DNA of 64,000 bases from Klebsiella electrica (GTDB lineage: Bacteria; Pseudomonadota; Gammaproteobacteria; Enterobacterales; Enterobacteriaceae). Below, one piece after another: positions 45,682 through 56,002 of the stretch (its first letter is position 1; each line of letters begins with the position of its first letter). The notes below the pieces were generated by a model. That model was not told the origin of the DNA and did no database searches. It saw only the letters and a list, made by a program, of their open reading frames with translations. The DNA lies in the NCBI RefSeq assembly GCF_006711645.1, contig NZ_CP041247.1, positions 4,402,001-4,466,000 on the forward strand. Direction: 5' to 3'. The translations under genes were made by a program, and so were the position numbers.

Positions 45682-48039
45682 GTGACCCAGCCACGAGAAG
45701 GTTTCTTACTGACCCGTCACTGGCGGGATACCCCGCAAGGCACCGAGCTGTCCTTCTGGCTTGCCACCGACGGCGGCCCGCTTGAGGTCACCCTGCCGCC
45801 GCAGGAGTCGGTCGCCTTCATTCCCGAAGCGCAACGCGCCCAGGTCGAACGTCTGTTGCAGGGCGAAAACGGCCTGCGTCTCGCCCCGCTCGCCTTAAAA
45901 GACTTTCATCGTCAGCCGGTTTTCGGCCTCTATTGTCGCGCTCATCGCCAGCTGATGCGCCTGGAAAAAAAGCTGCGTGAAAACGGCATCACCGTTTACG
46001 AAGCCGATATCCGCCCACCGGAGCGCTATCTGATGGAGCGCTTCATCACCGCGCCGGTTTGGGTCGAAGGCGACGCGCGCGGCGCGCGGCTGATCAACGC
46101 CCGCATGAAACCCAACCCGCACTACCGGCCGCCGCTGAAGTGGGTGTCGCTGGATATTGAAACCAGCCGCCACGGCGAGCTGTACTGCATCGGGCTGGAA
46201 GGCTGCGGGCAACGGGTGGTCTACATGCTCGGCCCCGCCGCGCCCGACGCCCCCGCCGTCGATTTCCAGCTGGAGTACGTCGCCAGCCGCCCGCAGCTGC
46301 TGGAAAAACTCAATGCCTGGTTTGCCGAACACGACCCGGATGTGCTGATCGGCTGGAACGTTATCCAGTTCGACCTTAGGATCCTGCAAAAGCATGCCGA
46401 ACGCTATCGCATTCCGCTGATGCTCGGCCGTGGGAATACGGAACTGGAGTGGCGCGAACATGGGTTTAAGCAGGGCGTCTTCTTTGCCCAGGCCAACGGC
46501 CGCCTGATTATCGACGGTATTGAGGCGCTGAAATCCGCCTTCTGGAACTTCTCCTCTTTTTCCCTTGAAGCGGTGGCGCGTGAGCTGCTCGGCGAGGGGA
46601 AAGCGATTGATAATCCCTGGGATCGGATGGACGAAATCGACCGCCGCTTCCACGAAGATAAACCGGCGCTGGCGACCTATAATCTGCAGGACTGCGAGCT
46701 GGTCACGCGTATCTTCCATAAAACGGAGATCATGCCGTTTCTGCTCGAACGAGCCACGGTCAACGGTTTGCCCGCCGACCGCCACGGGGGTTCCGTCGCC
46801 GCCTTCAGCCATCTCTATTTTCCACGCATGCACCGGTTGGGTTACGTCGCGCCTAACCTGGGCGAAGTGCCGCCGCAGGCCAGCCCCGGCGGTTACGTCA
46901 TGGACTCGCGCCCCGGTCTCTACGATTCGGTGCTGGTACTGGATTATAAAAGCCTCTACCCTTCGATTATCCGCACCTTTTTGATAGACCCGGTCGGGCT
47001 TATCGAAGGGATGGCGCAGCCGGACAATGCGCACAGCACCGAGGGGTTTCTCGGCGCCCGTTTCTCGCGTCAGAACCATTGTCTACCGGGGATTGTCGGG
47101 CAAATCTGGCACGGCCGCGATGATGCCAAACGGCACAAGAACAACCCTCTTTCTCAGGCGCTGAAGATCATTATGAACGCCTTCTACGGCGTGCTCGGCA
47201 CCAGCGCCTGCCGCTTTTTCGATCCCCGTCTGGCCTCTTCTATCACCATGCGCGGGCATGCGATTATGCGCCAGACCAAAGCGCTGATTGAGTCGCAGGG
47301 CTATGACGTTATCTACGGCGATACCGACTCCACCTTCGTCTGGCTTAAACGTCCTCATCGCGAAGAAGAGGCGACGCAAATCGGGCGCTCGCTGGTCGCT
47401 TTCGTCAACGACTGGTGGGCCGCAGAGCTGAGTAAAGACCAGCTCACCAGCACCCTTGAGCTGGAGTTTGAGACCCACTTCAGCCGCTTTTTAATGCCGA
47501 CCATTCGCGGAGCCGATACCGGCAGCAAAAAACGCTACGCCGGGATGATTCAGGAGGGAGAAGCGCAGCGGATGGTCTTCAAAGGACTGGAGACGGTGCG
47601 TACCGACTGGACGCCGCTGGCCCAGCAGTTTCAGCAGGAGCTGTATCTGCGCATTTTCCGCCACCAGCCCTATCGCGACTATATTCTGCAAACCATTGCT
47701 AAGCTGATGAGCGGCGAGCTCGACGATCGCCTGATCTACCGTAAGCGCCTGCGCCGCCCGCTGGCCGAATACCAGCGCAACGTGCCGCCGCACGTCCGCG
47801 CCGCCCGGCTGGCCGATGAGCAAAACGTCAGGCTCGGCAGGCCGCAACAGTACCAGCAGCGCGGTAGCATCCAGTATGTCTGGACCACCAGCGGCCCGGA
47901 GCCGGTGGATTATCAGCTGTCGCCGCTTGATTATGAGCACTATTTGTCCAGGCAACTCCAGCCGGTCGCGGAAGGAATACTTCCCTTTGTCGACGATGAT
48001 TTTGCTACAATAGTGACAGGGCAACTGGGGCTATTTTAA
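45682..48039 (+). CDS. polB: DNA polymerase II
   Basis: Pol II is an SOS-induced family B polymerase used in replication restart and translesion synthesis. The product is 785 aa (783 in E. coli) and starts at GTG 45682 ([14 protein letters not shown]). The 3'-5' exonuclease motif [12 protein letters not shown] (near 158), polymerase motif [11 protein letters not shown] (near 420), motif B in [13 protein letters not shown] and motif [11 protein letters not shown] are intact. The C-terminal clamp-binding peptide QLGLF is present. A LexA box precedes it. Confidence 0.98.
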   Translation: MTQPREGFLLTRHWRDTPQGTELSFWLATDGGPLEVTLPPQESVAFIPEAQRAQVERLLQGENGLRLAPLALKDFHRQPVFGLYCRAHRQLMRLEKKLRENGITVYEADIRPPERYLMERFITAPVWVEGDARGARLINARMKPNPHYRPPLKWVSLDIETSRHGELYCIGLEGCGQRVVYMLGPAAPDAPAVDFQLEYVASRPQLLEKLNAWFAEHDPDVLIGWNVIQFDLRILQKHAERYRIPLMLGRGNTELEWREHGFKQGVFFAQANGRLIIDGIEALKSAFWNFSSFSLEAVARELLGEGKAIDNPWDRMDEIDRRFHEDKPALATYNLQDCELVTRIFHKTEIMPFLLERATVNGLPADRHGGSVAAFSHLYFPRMHRLGYVAPNLGEVPPQASPGGYVMDSRPGLYDSVLVLDYKSLYPSIIRTFLIDPVGLIEGMAQPDNAHSTEGFLGARFSRQNHCLPGIVGQIWHGRDDAKRHKNNPLSQALKIIMNAFYGVLGTSACRFFDPRLASSITMRGHAIMRQTKALIESQGYDVIYGDTDSTFVWLKRPHREEEATQIGRSLVAFVNDWWAAELSKDQLTSTLELEFETHFSRFLMPTIRGADTGSKKRYAGMIQEGEAQRMVFKGLETVRTDWTPLAQQFQQELYLRIFRHQPYRDYILQTIAKLMSGELDDRLIYRKRLRRPLAEYQRNVPPHVRAARLADEQNVRLGRPQQYQQRGSIQYVWTTSGPEPVDYQLSPLDYEHYLSRQLQPVAEGILPFVDDDFATIVTGQLGLF

Positions 48040-48227
48040 TTTCCTCGCTCTTTCAATTTCCAGCCAACATATCTGCAAATTGAAGGACGACGAGGACGTG
48101 ACGAACGAGCTGCCATCCAGTAATATAGCGCCCTTTCCATTCCTGGACCCAATTTTGATCTCCCTCTGGCTTGCCTGGAGAAGATTAACTATTGCCTGCA
48201 ATTTAAGAACACAAGAGCTGAACATAT

Positions 48228-51134
48228 ATGCCTTTTACACTTGGTCAACGCTGGATTAGCGACACAGAGAGCGAACTGGGATTAGGGACGGTAGTTGCGC
48301 TGGATGCGCGTATGGTGACCCTGCTTTTCCCCGCCATCGGCGAAAACCGTCTGTACGCGCGCAATGATTCCCCGATCACCCGCGTGATGTTTAATCCCGG
48401 AGATACCATTACCAGCCATGAAGGCTGGCAGCTCCAGGTTGACGAAGTTAATGAAGAGAATGGCCTGCTGGCCTACACCGGTACCCGTCTCGATACCGAA
48501 GAGGCCAACGTCACGCTGCGCGAAGTGCTGCTCGACAGCAAACTGGTGTTCAGCAAGCCGCAGGACCGACTGTTCGCCGGCCAGATAGACAGGATGGACC
48601 GTTTTGCGCTGCGCTACCGTGCCCGCAAATACCAGAGCGAGCAGTACCGGATGCCGTGGAGCGGCCTGCGCGGACAGCGCACCAGCCTGATTCCCCACCA
48701 GCTGCATATCGCCCATGACGTCGGCCGCCGCCACGCGCCGCGCGTTCTGCTGGCCGATGAAGTCGGTCTGGGTAAAACCATCGAAGCCGGGATGATTCTG
48801 CATCAGCAGCTGCTTGCCGGCGCGGCGGAACGCGTGCTGATCATCGTCCCGGAAACCCTGCAGCATCAGTGGCTGGTTGAGATGCTGCGCCGCTTCAACC
48901 TGCGTTTCTCGCTGTTTGACGATGAGCGTTATGCCGAAGCCCAGCACGATGCCTACAACCCGTTCGAGACCGAACAGCTGGTTATCTGCTCGCTGGATTT
49001 CGTGCGCCGCAGCAAACAGCGCCTTGAGCACCTGTGCGACGCCGAATGGGATCTGATGATCGTCGATGAAGCGCACCACCTGGTGTGGAGCGAAGAAGCG
49101 CCGAGCCGCGAATATCAGGCAATCGAGCAGTTGGCCGAACGCGTGCCGGGCGTGCTGCTGCTGACCGCCACCCCGGAACAGCTGGGTATGGAAAGCCACT
49201 TCGCCCGTCTGCGCCTGCTGGACCCCAACCGCTTCCACGACTTCGAGCAGTTTGTTGAAGAACAACAGAATTATCGCCCGGTGGCCGATGCCGTCGCGCT
49301 GCTGCTGGCGGGTAACAAGCTGAGCGATAGCGAACTGAACACCCTTGGCGATCTGATCGGCGAGCAGGATATCGAACCGCTGCTGCAGGCCGCTAACAGC
49401 GATCGCGATGACGCCCAGGCCGCACGCCAGGAGCTGGTCTCGATGCTGATGGATCGCCACGGCACCAGCCGCGTGCTGTTCCGTAACACCCGTAACGGCG
49501 TCAAAGGCTTCCCGAAACGCGAGCTGCACACCATTCGTCTGCCGCTGCCCACCCAGTATCAGACGGCGATTAAAGTCTCCGGCATTATGGGGGCGCGTAA
49601 AACCGCAGAAGAACGCGCGCGCGATATGCTCTACCCGGAGCAGATTTATCAGGAATTTGAAGGCGATACCGGTACCTGGTGGAACTTCGATCCGCGTGTT
49701 GAGTGGCTGATGGGCTACCTGACCAGCCACCGCTCGCAGAAAGTGCTGGTGATCTGCGCGAAAGCGACTACCGCGCTCCAGCTGGAGCAGGTGCTGCGCG
49801 AACGCGAAGGGATCCGCGCCGCGGTCTTCCACGAAGGCATGTCGATCATTGAGCGCGACCGCGCCGCCGCATGGTTCGCCGAAGAAGATACCGGCGCCCA
49901 GGTGCTGCTGTGTTCTGAAATTGGCTCCGAAGGCCGTAACTTCCAGTTTGCCAGCAACCTGGTGATGTTCGATCTGCCGTTCAACCCGGACCTGCTGGAG
50001 CAGCGTATTGGCCGTCTCGACCGTATCGGTCAGGCGCACGATATTCAGATTCACGTTCCGTATCTGGAAAGAACCGCGCAGTCCGTGCTGGTTCGCTGGT
50101 ACCACGAAGGTCTGGATGCATTTGAACATACCTGCCCGACTGGCCGCACCGTGTACGACAGCGTGCATAACGAGCTGATTAATTATCTTGCCGCGCCGGA
50201 AACCAGCGAAGGCTTCGATGAGCTGATCAAAACCTGCCGCCAGCAGCACGATGCGCTGAAAGCGCAGCTGGAACAGGGTCGCGACCGCCTGCTGGAGATT
50301 CACTCCAACGGCGGAGAGCAGGCCCAGGCATTAGCTGAAAGCATTGAAGAGCAGGATGACGATACCAGCCTGATCGCCTTTGCCATGAACCTGTTCGATA
50401 TTGTCGGCATCAACCAGGACGATCGAGGCGAGAACCTGATCGTGCTCACCCCTTCCGATCATATGCTGGTTCCGGACTTCCCGGGTCTGCCGGAAGACGG
50501 CTGCACTATCACCTTCGAACGAGATATTGCCCTGTCTCGCGAAGATGCGCAGTTCGTCACCTGGGAGCACCCGCTGATTATCAACGGCCTGGATCTGATC
50601 CTTTCCGGCGATACCGGCAGCAGCACTATCTCCCTGCTGAAGAACAAGGCGCTGCCGGTCGGTACATTGCTGCTGGAGCTGATTTACGTTGTCGAAGCGC
50701 AAGCGCCGAAACAACTGCAGCTTAAGCGCTTCCTGCCGGCGACGCCGGTGCGCATGCTGCTCGATAAAAACGGCAATAACCTCGCCGGTCAGGTGGAGTT
50801 TGAAAGCTTCAACCGCCAGCTGAGCGCCGTCAACCGTCATACCGGCAGCAAACTGGTCAACGCGGTACAGCAGGACGTGCATGCGATCCTCCAGCTCGGT
50901 GAGGCGCAGGTTGCCAAAGCCGCTCAGGCGCTGATCGACGCGGCCCGCGATGAAGCCAACGACAAGCTGTCGGCGGAACTCTCTCGTCTGGAAGCATTAA
51001 AAGCGGTTAACCCGAACATCCGTGACGACGAGCTTTCGGCCATCGAGAGCAACCGTCAGCAGGTGATGGACGCGCTGGCGCAGGCTGGCTGGCGTCTCGA
51101 TGCGCTGCGCTTAATCGTGGTCACCCACCAGTAA
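48228..51134 (+). CDS. rapA: RNA polymerase-associated helicase-like protein RapA (HepA)
   Basis: RapA is a Swi2/Snf2-type ATPase that binds RNA polymerase and helps recycle it after transcription. The product is 968 aa, the E. coli length. N-terminal Tudor-like domains are followed by the helicase core: motif [14 protein letters not shown], motif II VDEAHH, motif [11 protein letters not shown] and motif [13 protein letters not shown]. It lies 188 bp after polB and 12 bp before rluA, in the conserved polB-rapA-rluA order. Confidence 0.98.
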   Translation: MPFTLGQRWISDTESELGLGTVVALDARMVTLLFPAIGENRLYARNDSPITRVMFNPGDTITSHEGWQLQVDEVNEENGLLAYTGTRLDTEEANVTLREVLLDSKLVFSKPQDRLFAGQIDRMDRFALRYRARKYQSEQYRMPWSGLRGQRTSLIPHQLHIAHDVGRRHAPRVLLADEVGLGKTIEAGMILHQQLLAGAAERVLIIVPETLQHQWLVEMLRRFNLRFSLFDDERYAEAQHDAYNPFETEQLVICSLDFVRRSKQRLEHLCDAEWDLMIVDEAHHLVWSEEAPSREYQAIEQLAERVPGVLLLTATPEQLGMESHFARLRLLDPNRFHDFEQFVEEQQNYRPVADAVALLLAGNKLSDSELNTLGDLIGEQDIEPLLQAANSDRDDAQAARQELVSMLMDRHGTSRVLFRNTRNGVKGFPKRELHTIRLPLPTQYQTAIKVSGIMGARKTAEERARDMLYPEQIYQEFEGDTGTWWNFDPRVEWLMGYLTSHRSQKVLVICAKATTALQLEQVLREREGIRAAVFHEGMSIIERDRAAAWFAEEDTGAQVLLCSEIGSEGRNFQFASNLVMFDLPFNPDLLEQRIGRLDRIGQAHDIQIHVPYLERTAQSVLVRWYHEGLDAFEHTCPTGRTVYDSVHNELINYLAAPETSEGFDELIKTCRQQHDALKAQLEQGRDRLLEIHSNGGEQAQALAESIEEQDDDTSLIAFAMNLFDIVGINQDDRGENLIVLTPSDHMLVPDFPGLPEDGCTITFERDIALSREDAQFVTWEHPLIINGLDLILSGDTGSSTISLLKNKALPVGTLLLELIYVVEAQAPKQLQLKRFLPATPVRMLLDKNGNNLAGQVEFESFNRQLSAVNRHTGSKLVNAVQQDVHAILQLGEAQVAKAAQALIDAARDEANDKLSAELSRLEALKAVNPNIRDDELSAIESNRQQVMDALAQAGWRLDALRLIVVTHQ

Positions 51135-51146
51135 CGGAACGCGAAT

Positions 51147-51806
51147 ATGGCGATGGAAAACTACAATCCGCCACAGGATCCCTGGCTGGTTATCCTCTAT
51201 CAGGATGAGCACATCATGGTGGTCAACAAGCCGAGCGGCTTGTTGTCCGTCCCGGGGAGACTGGAGGAGCATAAAGACAGCGTGATGACGCGCGTGCAGC
51301 GCGACTTCCCGCAGGCCGAGTCGGTGCACCGCCTCGACATGGCTACCAGCGGCGTGATTGTGGTGGCGCTGACCAAAGCGGCGGAGCGCGAGCTGAAGCG
51401 TCAGTTTCGCGAGCGTGAGCCGAAGAAGCAGTACGTCGCCCGCGTGTGGGGGCATCCGGAAAAAGCGGAAGGGCTGGTGGATTTACCACTGATCTGCGAC
51501 TGGCCGAACCGGCCAAAGCAGAAGGTGTGTTACGAAACCGGTAAAGCAGCGCAAACTGAGTATGAAGTGCTGGAGTATGCCGACGATAACAGCGCCCGCG
51601 TGCGCCTGAAGCCGATTACCGGGCGTTCACATCAGCTGCGCGTACATATGCTGGCGCTGGGCCATCCGATTCTTGGCGATCGCTTTTATGCGACGCCAGA
51701 GGCGCTGGCGATGGCCCCACGGCTGCTGCTGCACGCCGAAACGCTGACCATTACCCATCCGGCCTACGGCAACGCGATGACCTTTCGCGCGCCCGTCGAT
51801 TTCTGA
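51147..51806 (+). CDS. rluA: Dual-specificity pseudouridine synthase RluA
   Basis: RluA makes pseudouridine 746 in 23S rRNA and 32 in several tRNAs. The product is 219 aa, the E. coli length, starting MAMENYNPPQDPW. The catalytic motif HRLDMATSGVIVVA contains the essential Asp near residue 64, and GRSHQLRVHM is the second conserved block. It is the last gene before the citrate block. Confidence 0.98.
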   Translation: MAMENYNPPQDPWLVILYQDEHIMVVNKPSGLLSVPGRLEEHKDSVMTRVQRDFPQAESVHRLDMATSGVIVVALTKAAERELKRQFREREPKKQYVARVWGHPEKAEGLVDLPLICDWPNRPKQKVCYETGKAAQTEYEVLEYADDNSARVRLKPITGRSHQLRVHMLALGHPILGDRFYATPEALAMAPRLLLHAETLTITHPAYGNAMTFRAPVDF

Positions 51807-51818
51807 TCGGGTGTTTAC

Positions 51819-51853
51819 CCCGGGTGGCGGCGCATACGCCTTACCCGGGCTAC
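51819..51853. repeat. REP element between rluA and citX
   Basis: A palindromic unit CCCGGGTGGCGGCGCATACG then CCTTACCCGGG lies between the convergent rluA and citX stops. It has the GC-rich, stem-loop pattern of Klebsiella REP sequences and may serve as a shared transcript end. Confidence 0.8.
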
Positions 51854-51872
51854 ACGTTCTGACTACCGGCGG

Positions 51873-52403
51873 TTAATCGCGGGCAAACCACGCATCGATC
51901 ATCTGCTCAACGCGGGCGACAACCTCTTCGTCATCATGGCGATGCAGGCTCTCGCAGGTCTGAGCGGCATCATCGCACAGCAGGCAACGGCGCGTACTTT
52001 CATCCTGCACCTGCCGGCCTTGTTGCGGACAAATCACTTCGATATTCCATAAGCGGCCAAGCGGATGAGTCTGTAGCAGCTCCGTGCATAGCGCCTTGAC
52101 CTCGCTGGCAGAATGCTCAACGCACCACAGCGCCTCCGGCCCGGTTGGCAACCACAGCACCTGACGGTCCAGCGTTTTCCAGCGGCGCTTCCACAACAGC
52201 TGGTCGCAGGCCTGCAGCGCCACGCCCATCATATTGCGATAGCGGATGCTGTCTTTTACCGCGCCCGGCGTCACCAGCGTCAGCGCAATGACCGGTTGTT
52301 GATAATGGCCAAGCCACTCGGCCTGGCGCGCTGCACGCTGCGCTTTCGTCGCCAGCTCGGTTTCTACGCTGGCGCCCGCACGGGCGGGAGTATCCACAGA
52401 CAT
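51873..52403 (-). CDS. citX: CitX, apo-citrate lyase phosphoribosyl-dephospho-CoA transferase
   Basis: CitX attaches the prosthetic group 2'-(5''-phosphoribosyl)-3'-dephospho-CoA to the acyl carrier subunit of citrate lyase. The product is 176 aa, in the family range, and starts behind GGAGAGGAATTA. Family blocks are ALTLVTPGAVKDS, HPLGRLWNIEVI and RRCLLC. In E. coli the second block reads GRLWDIDV, so two acidic positions differ here (Asp to Asn, and Asp to Glu). It lies 170 bp after citW on the same strand. K. pneumoniae is known to have citX in a citWX-citYZ locus away from the citCDEFG operon, which fits. Confidence 0.88.
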   Translation of the reverse strand: MSVDTPARAGASVETELATKAQRAARQAEWLGHYQQPVIALTLVTPGAVKDSIRYRNMMGVALQACDQLLWKRRWKTLDRQVLWLPTGPEALWCVEHSASEVKALCTELLQTHPLGRLWNIEVICPQQGRQVQDESTRRCLLCDDAAQTCESLHRHDDEEVVARVEQMIDAWFARD

Positions 52404-52573
52404 TAATTCCTCTCCTTCACTTGATAAAATGACGACGACAAAGCCGCCGCCGCGATAGCGGATTACGCTGCTGATTGTATCGCTAAACGAACAGAATTTA
52501 GGGCACGGGACAAAGAAATTTTCTTCGTCCCGTGGAGGAAAATTGCAGGTTTTCCTGTTAGCGCAGAGCTAAA

Positions 52574-53938
52574 TCATGCCAGGAAATGACTGAGGAACAG
52601 CAAACCCAATGAAACATTAATCGCGCCGCCAATACGGGTGGCGATTTGGGCGAACGGCATCAGGCTCATACGGTTGCCGGAGGTCAGAATCGCCACATCG
52701 CCGGTGCCTCCCTGACCACTCTGGCAGCAGGAGACAATCGCCACATCAATCGGGTGCATGCCTGTCTTTTTACCGACCAGGAACCCGGTCGCCACCAACG
52801 CCGAGACGGTGCTGACGATCACCAGCAGATTCGTTATCGTAAAGGCGTTCACCAGCTCCTGCCACGGGGTAATGGCCACACCCACGGCAAACAGAATCGG
52901 GTAGGTCACCGCGGTGCGAAAGAATTTGTAGACCATCTGCGATCCTTCCTGCAGGCGCGGCGAGACGCCGTTAACCAGTTTGAGCAGTACCGCCAGAAAC
53001 AGCATGCCCACCGGCGCCGGTAAACCGGTCATTTTCTGCCCCAGCATCCCCAGCATATACAGCAGCACGGCCAGCAGAGCGCCGGATGCCAGCGTCGCCA
53101 CATCGACCTTGCCAGCGGAGGTCTCAGCATCGTCCGCCCGCTGCGTTTCATTGCGGCGGTTCGGCATCAGCTGACCTTCACCGGTCAGGTGCGGAAAGCG
53201 CTTGCCCAGCTGATTCAGGCAACCGGCAATCACTATCGCCGTCAGGCTGCCCAGCATTACCATCGGTAACACACGGCCTAATGCCACCCCTTGATCCATA
53301 TGCATCAGGGCGGCATAGCCGATTGACAGCGGAATCGCCCCCTCCCCTACGCCACCGGCCATAATCGGCAGCACGATAAAGAAGAACACCTGAAACGGCG
53401 CCATCCCCAGGGCCGTACCGACGCCGATGCCCACCAGCATGCCGACGATTTCACCGCACAGCATCGGGAAGAAGATACGCAGAAAGCCCTGAATCAGAGT
53501 CGTGCGGTTCATGCTCATAATGCTGCCGACGATAATGCAGCAGATATAGAGATAAAGAATATTGGTCGATTTGTAGAATTTGGTCGTGGATTCCACCACC
53601 ACTTCCGGCAGCAGGCCGTAATGCACCAGCGCGGAAGGGATAAAGGTGGCGCAGATAGCCGCCGCGCCCAGCTTACCGAGGATCGGCAGGCGCTTGCCAA
53701 ACTCACCGCAGGCAAAACCGAAAAAGGCCAGCGTCGCGACCATGACCACGATATCGCTCGGCAACTTTCCGCCCAGACAGTCGAGGGCGATTAATCCGCC
53801 GGCCAGCAGGAACAAAGGCAGCGGGATAATCCCGACTTTCATATTATCCATCACGTGCCACCAGCGTTGTTTGAGGGTGGCTTTCGGGGTGTTGATGGGA
53901 TCGAGGGTCGCAGAGAATGCATTGTCAGTGGTGCTCAT
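52574..53938 (-). CDS. citW: Citrate carrier CitW (2-hydroxycarboxylate transporter family)
   Basis: This membrane protein is a 2-hydroxycarboxylate transporter; K. pneumoniae CitW exchanges citrate for acetate during anaerobic citrate fermentation. I start at ATG 53936-53938 (MSTTDNAFSATL), which has AAGGG eight bases upstream, giving 454 aa; ATG 53963-53965 would add nine residues. About eleven helices are visible, with the two family reentrant-loop motifs IMAGGVGEGAIPLS and CCQSGQGGTGDVAIL, and RIGGAIN near the end. It is divergent from the sensor gene citY and upstream of citX. Confidence 0.88.
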   Translation of the reverse strand: MSTTDNAFSATLDPINTPKATLKQRWWHVMDNMKVGIIPLPLFLLAGGLIALDCLGGKLPSDIVVMVATLAFFGFACGEFGKRLPILGKLGAAAICATFIPSALVHYGLLPEVVVESTTKFYKSTNILYLYICCIIVGSIMSMNRTTLIQGFLRIFFPMLCGEIVGMLVGIGVGTALGMAPFQVFFFIVLPIMAGGVGEGAIPLSIGYAALMHMDQGVALGRVLPMVMLGSLTAIVIAGCLNQLGKRFPHLTGEGQLMPNRRNETQRADDAETSAGKVDVATLASGALLAVLLYMLGMLGQKMTGLPAPVGMLFLAVLLKLVNGVSPRLQEGSQMVYKFFRTAVTYPILFAVGVAITPWQELVNAFTITNLLVIVSTVSALVATGFLVGKKTGMHPIDVAIVSCCQSGQGGTGDVAILTSGNRMSLMPFAQIATRIGGAINVSLGLLFLSHFLA

Positions 53939-54376
53939 AGGTTTGGCCCTTTCGTTATTATTCATTTTTGAGATTAGGGAGCCTGAAGCAGACTTAATGT
54001 GAAGCGTGACGAATTAGAAATGAAGTTTTAATGGTCATTATGGTTTTTATGGTTTCTATTCCACGACGTGATATCTCTCTGATTTATTAGCGTGGTTTTT
54101 ATGGTTTTTATTGCACGCCAGAGGGGAATACTGCGACGTGCCTCTTCGCGAGGTCTCGTCACCGCTGACCACCGCGGGCTCCGGCGGATTGACCGACCGT
54201 CCGCGATACGCTCAGGCGCAATAAGCGGCCTGCCGTGGTGTCTTGATAAATCATCGCCAGTAGATGATTCTGGTTTCTCATCGCCTGCGGCAACGTTCAC
54301 CCCGTTGCCGCCTAACCCATATCGGCGCCGGGAATATGTTACCGTGCCGGTAGCGCAGAGACGTTGCACACGACTT
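53939..54376. promoter_or_regulatory. citW-citY divergent control region with 25-bp direct repeats
   Basis: This 438-bp gap holds both divergent promoters. Two AT-rich 25-bp direct repeats (54041-54065 and 54093-54117, 23 of 25 identical) start 52 bp apart, close to five helical turns. They are candidates for sites of the response regulator CitZ or a global regulator. Downstream, GGCAACG and CGTTGCC form a 7-bp hairpin at about 54289-54309. No gene is evident. Confidence 0.6.
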
Positions 54377-56002
54377 ATGAAGGTTTCCTTTCAATTTAAG
54401 CTGTTTATTTCGCTGGTCGCCTTTTTCTCCGTATTATTCGCGCTGCTGGGCGTCTATTACTACATCGATGCCAGTCATCAGCTTTATCAGGAAATGAGTA
54501 CCCGCGCCAAAATACAGGCTGAAGAGATCGCGCTGATGCCGGATTTACGCCAGCAGGTTATTGCGAAAGACCGGCAGCCGCTAACGTCATTGATGCAAAA
54601 AATCGCCGCCCGCAGCGACGCGAGCTTTATTGTTATTGGCGACGCGCAGGGGGTGCATCTGTTTCATTCCGTCCACCCGGAGTGGGTCGGTACCCGGCTG
54701 GTGGGCGGTGATAATCAGGCGGTGCTGGAAGGGAAAAGCGTCACCACCATCCGTAAAGGCGGGCTTGGGGTGTCGCTGCGCAGCAAGGCGCCCATCGTCG
54801 ACGCCACCGGCCGGGTTGTGGGCATCGTCTCCGTGGGTTACCTGACCAGTTATCTCGATAGCATCACGCTGACAAAGGTCATCAATATCTTCGCCGCCGC
54901 CGTGCTACTGCTGATCGCGCTGTTTATTTTCTCCTGGTATTTTACCCGCAGCATAAAAAAACAAATTTTTTCGCTGGAACCGCGAGAAATCGGCCTGCTG
55001 GTACGCCAACAAAAGGCGATGATGGAATCGATCTATGAGGGCGTTATCGTTATCGATCGCCAGCGGCGTATCGAGGTGATCAATCACGCCGCACGCAGCC
55101 TGCTGGGACTGAGCAAGCCCGCGCGGCTGCTACGCGGCCAGTCGATCGACAGCGTCATCGCCCCGCAACCTTTTTTCGCCAGCGATGAAATGCTGGAAAA
55201 CGACACTCACGATGAGCTGTGCCGCTTCAACCAGCTGACCGTCCTCGCCAGCCGGGTGCGCATCATGCTGGAGGAGTCGCTGCAGGGCTGGGTGATTACT
55301 TTCCGCGATCGTGATGAAATCAACTCCCTCAGCGCCCAGCTAAGCCAGGTTAAACGCTATGTTGATAACCTGCGCATCATGCGCCATGAACAGCTGAACC
55401 GAATGACCACGCTCTCCGGTCTGCTGCATATGGGGCACTATGACGAAGCGATTCGCTATATTCAGGCGCAGTCGGAACATGCGCAGGAGCTGCTGGACTT
55501 TATCTCTTCCCGGTTCAGCTCGCCGACGCTCTGCGGCCTGCTGCTGGGTAAGGCTGCCCGCGCCCGCGAAAAAGGGGTGGCGCTCAGCTTTGACCCCGCC
55601 TGTCAGCTCGACCGGCCGCTGTCTGCCTTAATTGAACCGGAGCTGATTTCGATTATCGGCAACCTGCTGGATAACGCCATTGAAGCCACGCAGCGTGCCG
55701 AACTGCCGCACGAGCCGGTGGAAGTGCTGATTCAACTGAATGCCCGCGAGCTGATGATTGAAGTTGCCGACCGTGGCATCGGTATTGACCCGGCTATCCG
55801 CGATCATATCTTTGAACGCGGCATTACCACCAAAACCCGTGGCGATCACGGTATCGGCCTGTATCTTATTGAACATTATGTGACACAGGCTGGCGGCACC
55901 ATTGAAGTCGCCGATAACTCACCGCGCGGCGCGATCTTTACGCTGTTTATCCCCGCCGACGGCCCTGTTCATCCCCGACACGAGGCGAACTATGCATCAT
56001 GA
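54377..56002 (+). CDS. citY: Citrate-type two-component sensor kinase CitY
   Basis: CitY is a CitA/DpiB-family membrane histidine kinase, expected to sense citrate or a related acid in the periplasm. I start at ATG 54377 (MKVSFQFKLFISL), 541 aa; no strong ribosome-binding site is visible. Order of parts: membrane helix about 9-30, periplasmic PAS-like domain 31-165, second helix 168-190, cytoplasmic PAS 205-310, phosphoacceptor His337 in LRIMRHEQLN, N box NLLDNAIEA (429-437), and ATP-binding DRGIGI and HGIGLYLIEH. Most of the ligand pocket of CitA is kept (His97, Arg126), but some positions differ. citZ overlaps its end by 11 bases. Confidence 0.88.
   Translation: MKVSFQFKLFISLVAFFSVLFALLGVYYYIDASHQLYQEMSTRAKIQAEEIALMPDLRQQVIAKDRQPLTSLMQKIAARSDASFIVIGDAQGVHLFHSVHPEWVGTRLVGGDNQAVLEGKSVTTIRKGGLGVSLRSKAPIVDATGRVVGIVSVGYLTSYLDSITLTKVINIFAAAVLLLIALFIFSWYFTRSIKKQIFSLEPREIGLLVRQQKAMMESIYEGVIVIDRQRRIEVINHAARSLLGLSKPARLLRGQSIDSVIAPQPFFASDEMLENDTHDELCRFNQLTVLASRVRIMLEESLQGWVITFRDRDEINSLSAQLSQVKRYVDNLRIMRHEQLNRMTTLSGLLHMGHYDEAIRYIQAQSEHAQELLDFISSRFSSPTLCGLLLGKAARAREKGVALSFDPACQLDRPLSALIEPELISIIGNLLDNAIEATQRAELPHEPVEVLIQLNARELMIEVADRGIGIDPAIRDHIFERGITTKTRGDHGIGLYLIEHYVTQAGGTIEVADNSPRGAIFTLFIPADGPVHPRHEANYAS

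Noticed and set aside
48282..50303. 673-codon open frame on the minus strand opposite rapA
   Set aside because: Antisense shadow of rapA, whose helicase motifs span the same bases. The antisense product is rich in His, Gln and Arg, as usual for such frames.
54092..54376. N-terminal extension of citY by 95 codons into the divergent gap
   Set aside because: It would run through the direct repeats and encode an Arg-rich stretch before the first membrane helix. The start at 54377 gives the normal CitA-like layout.
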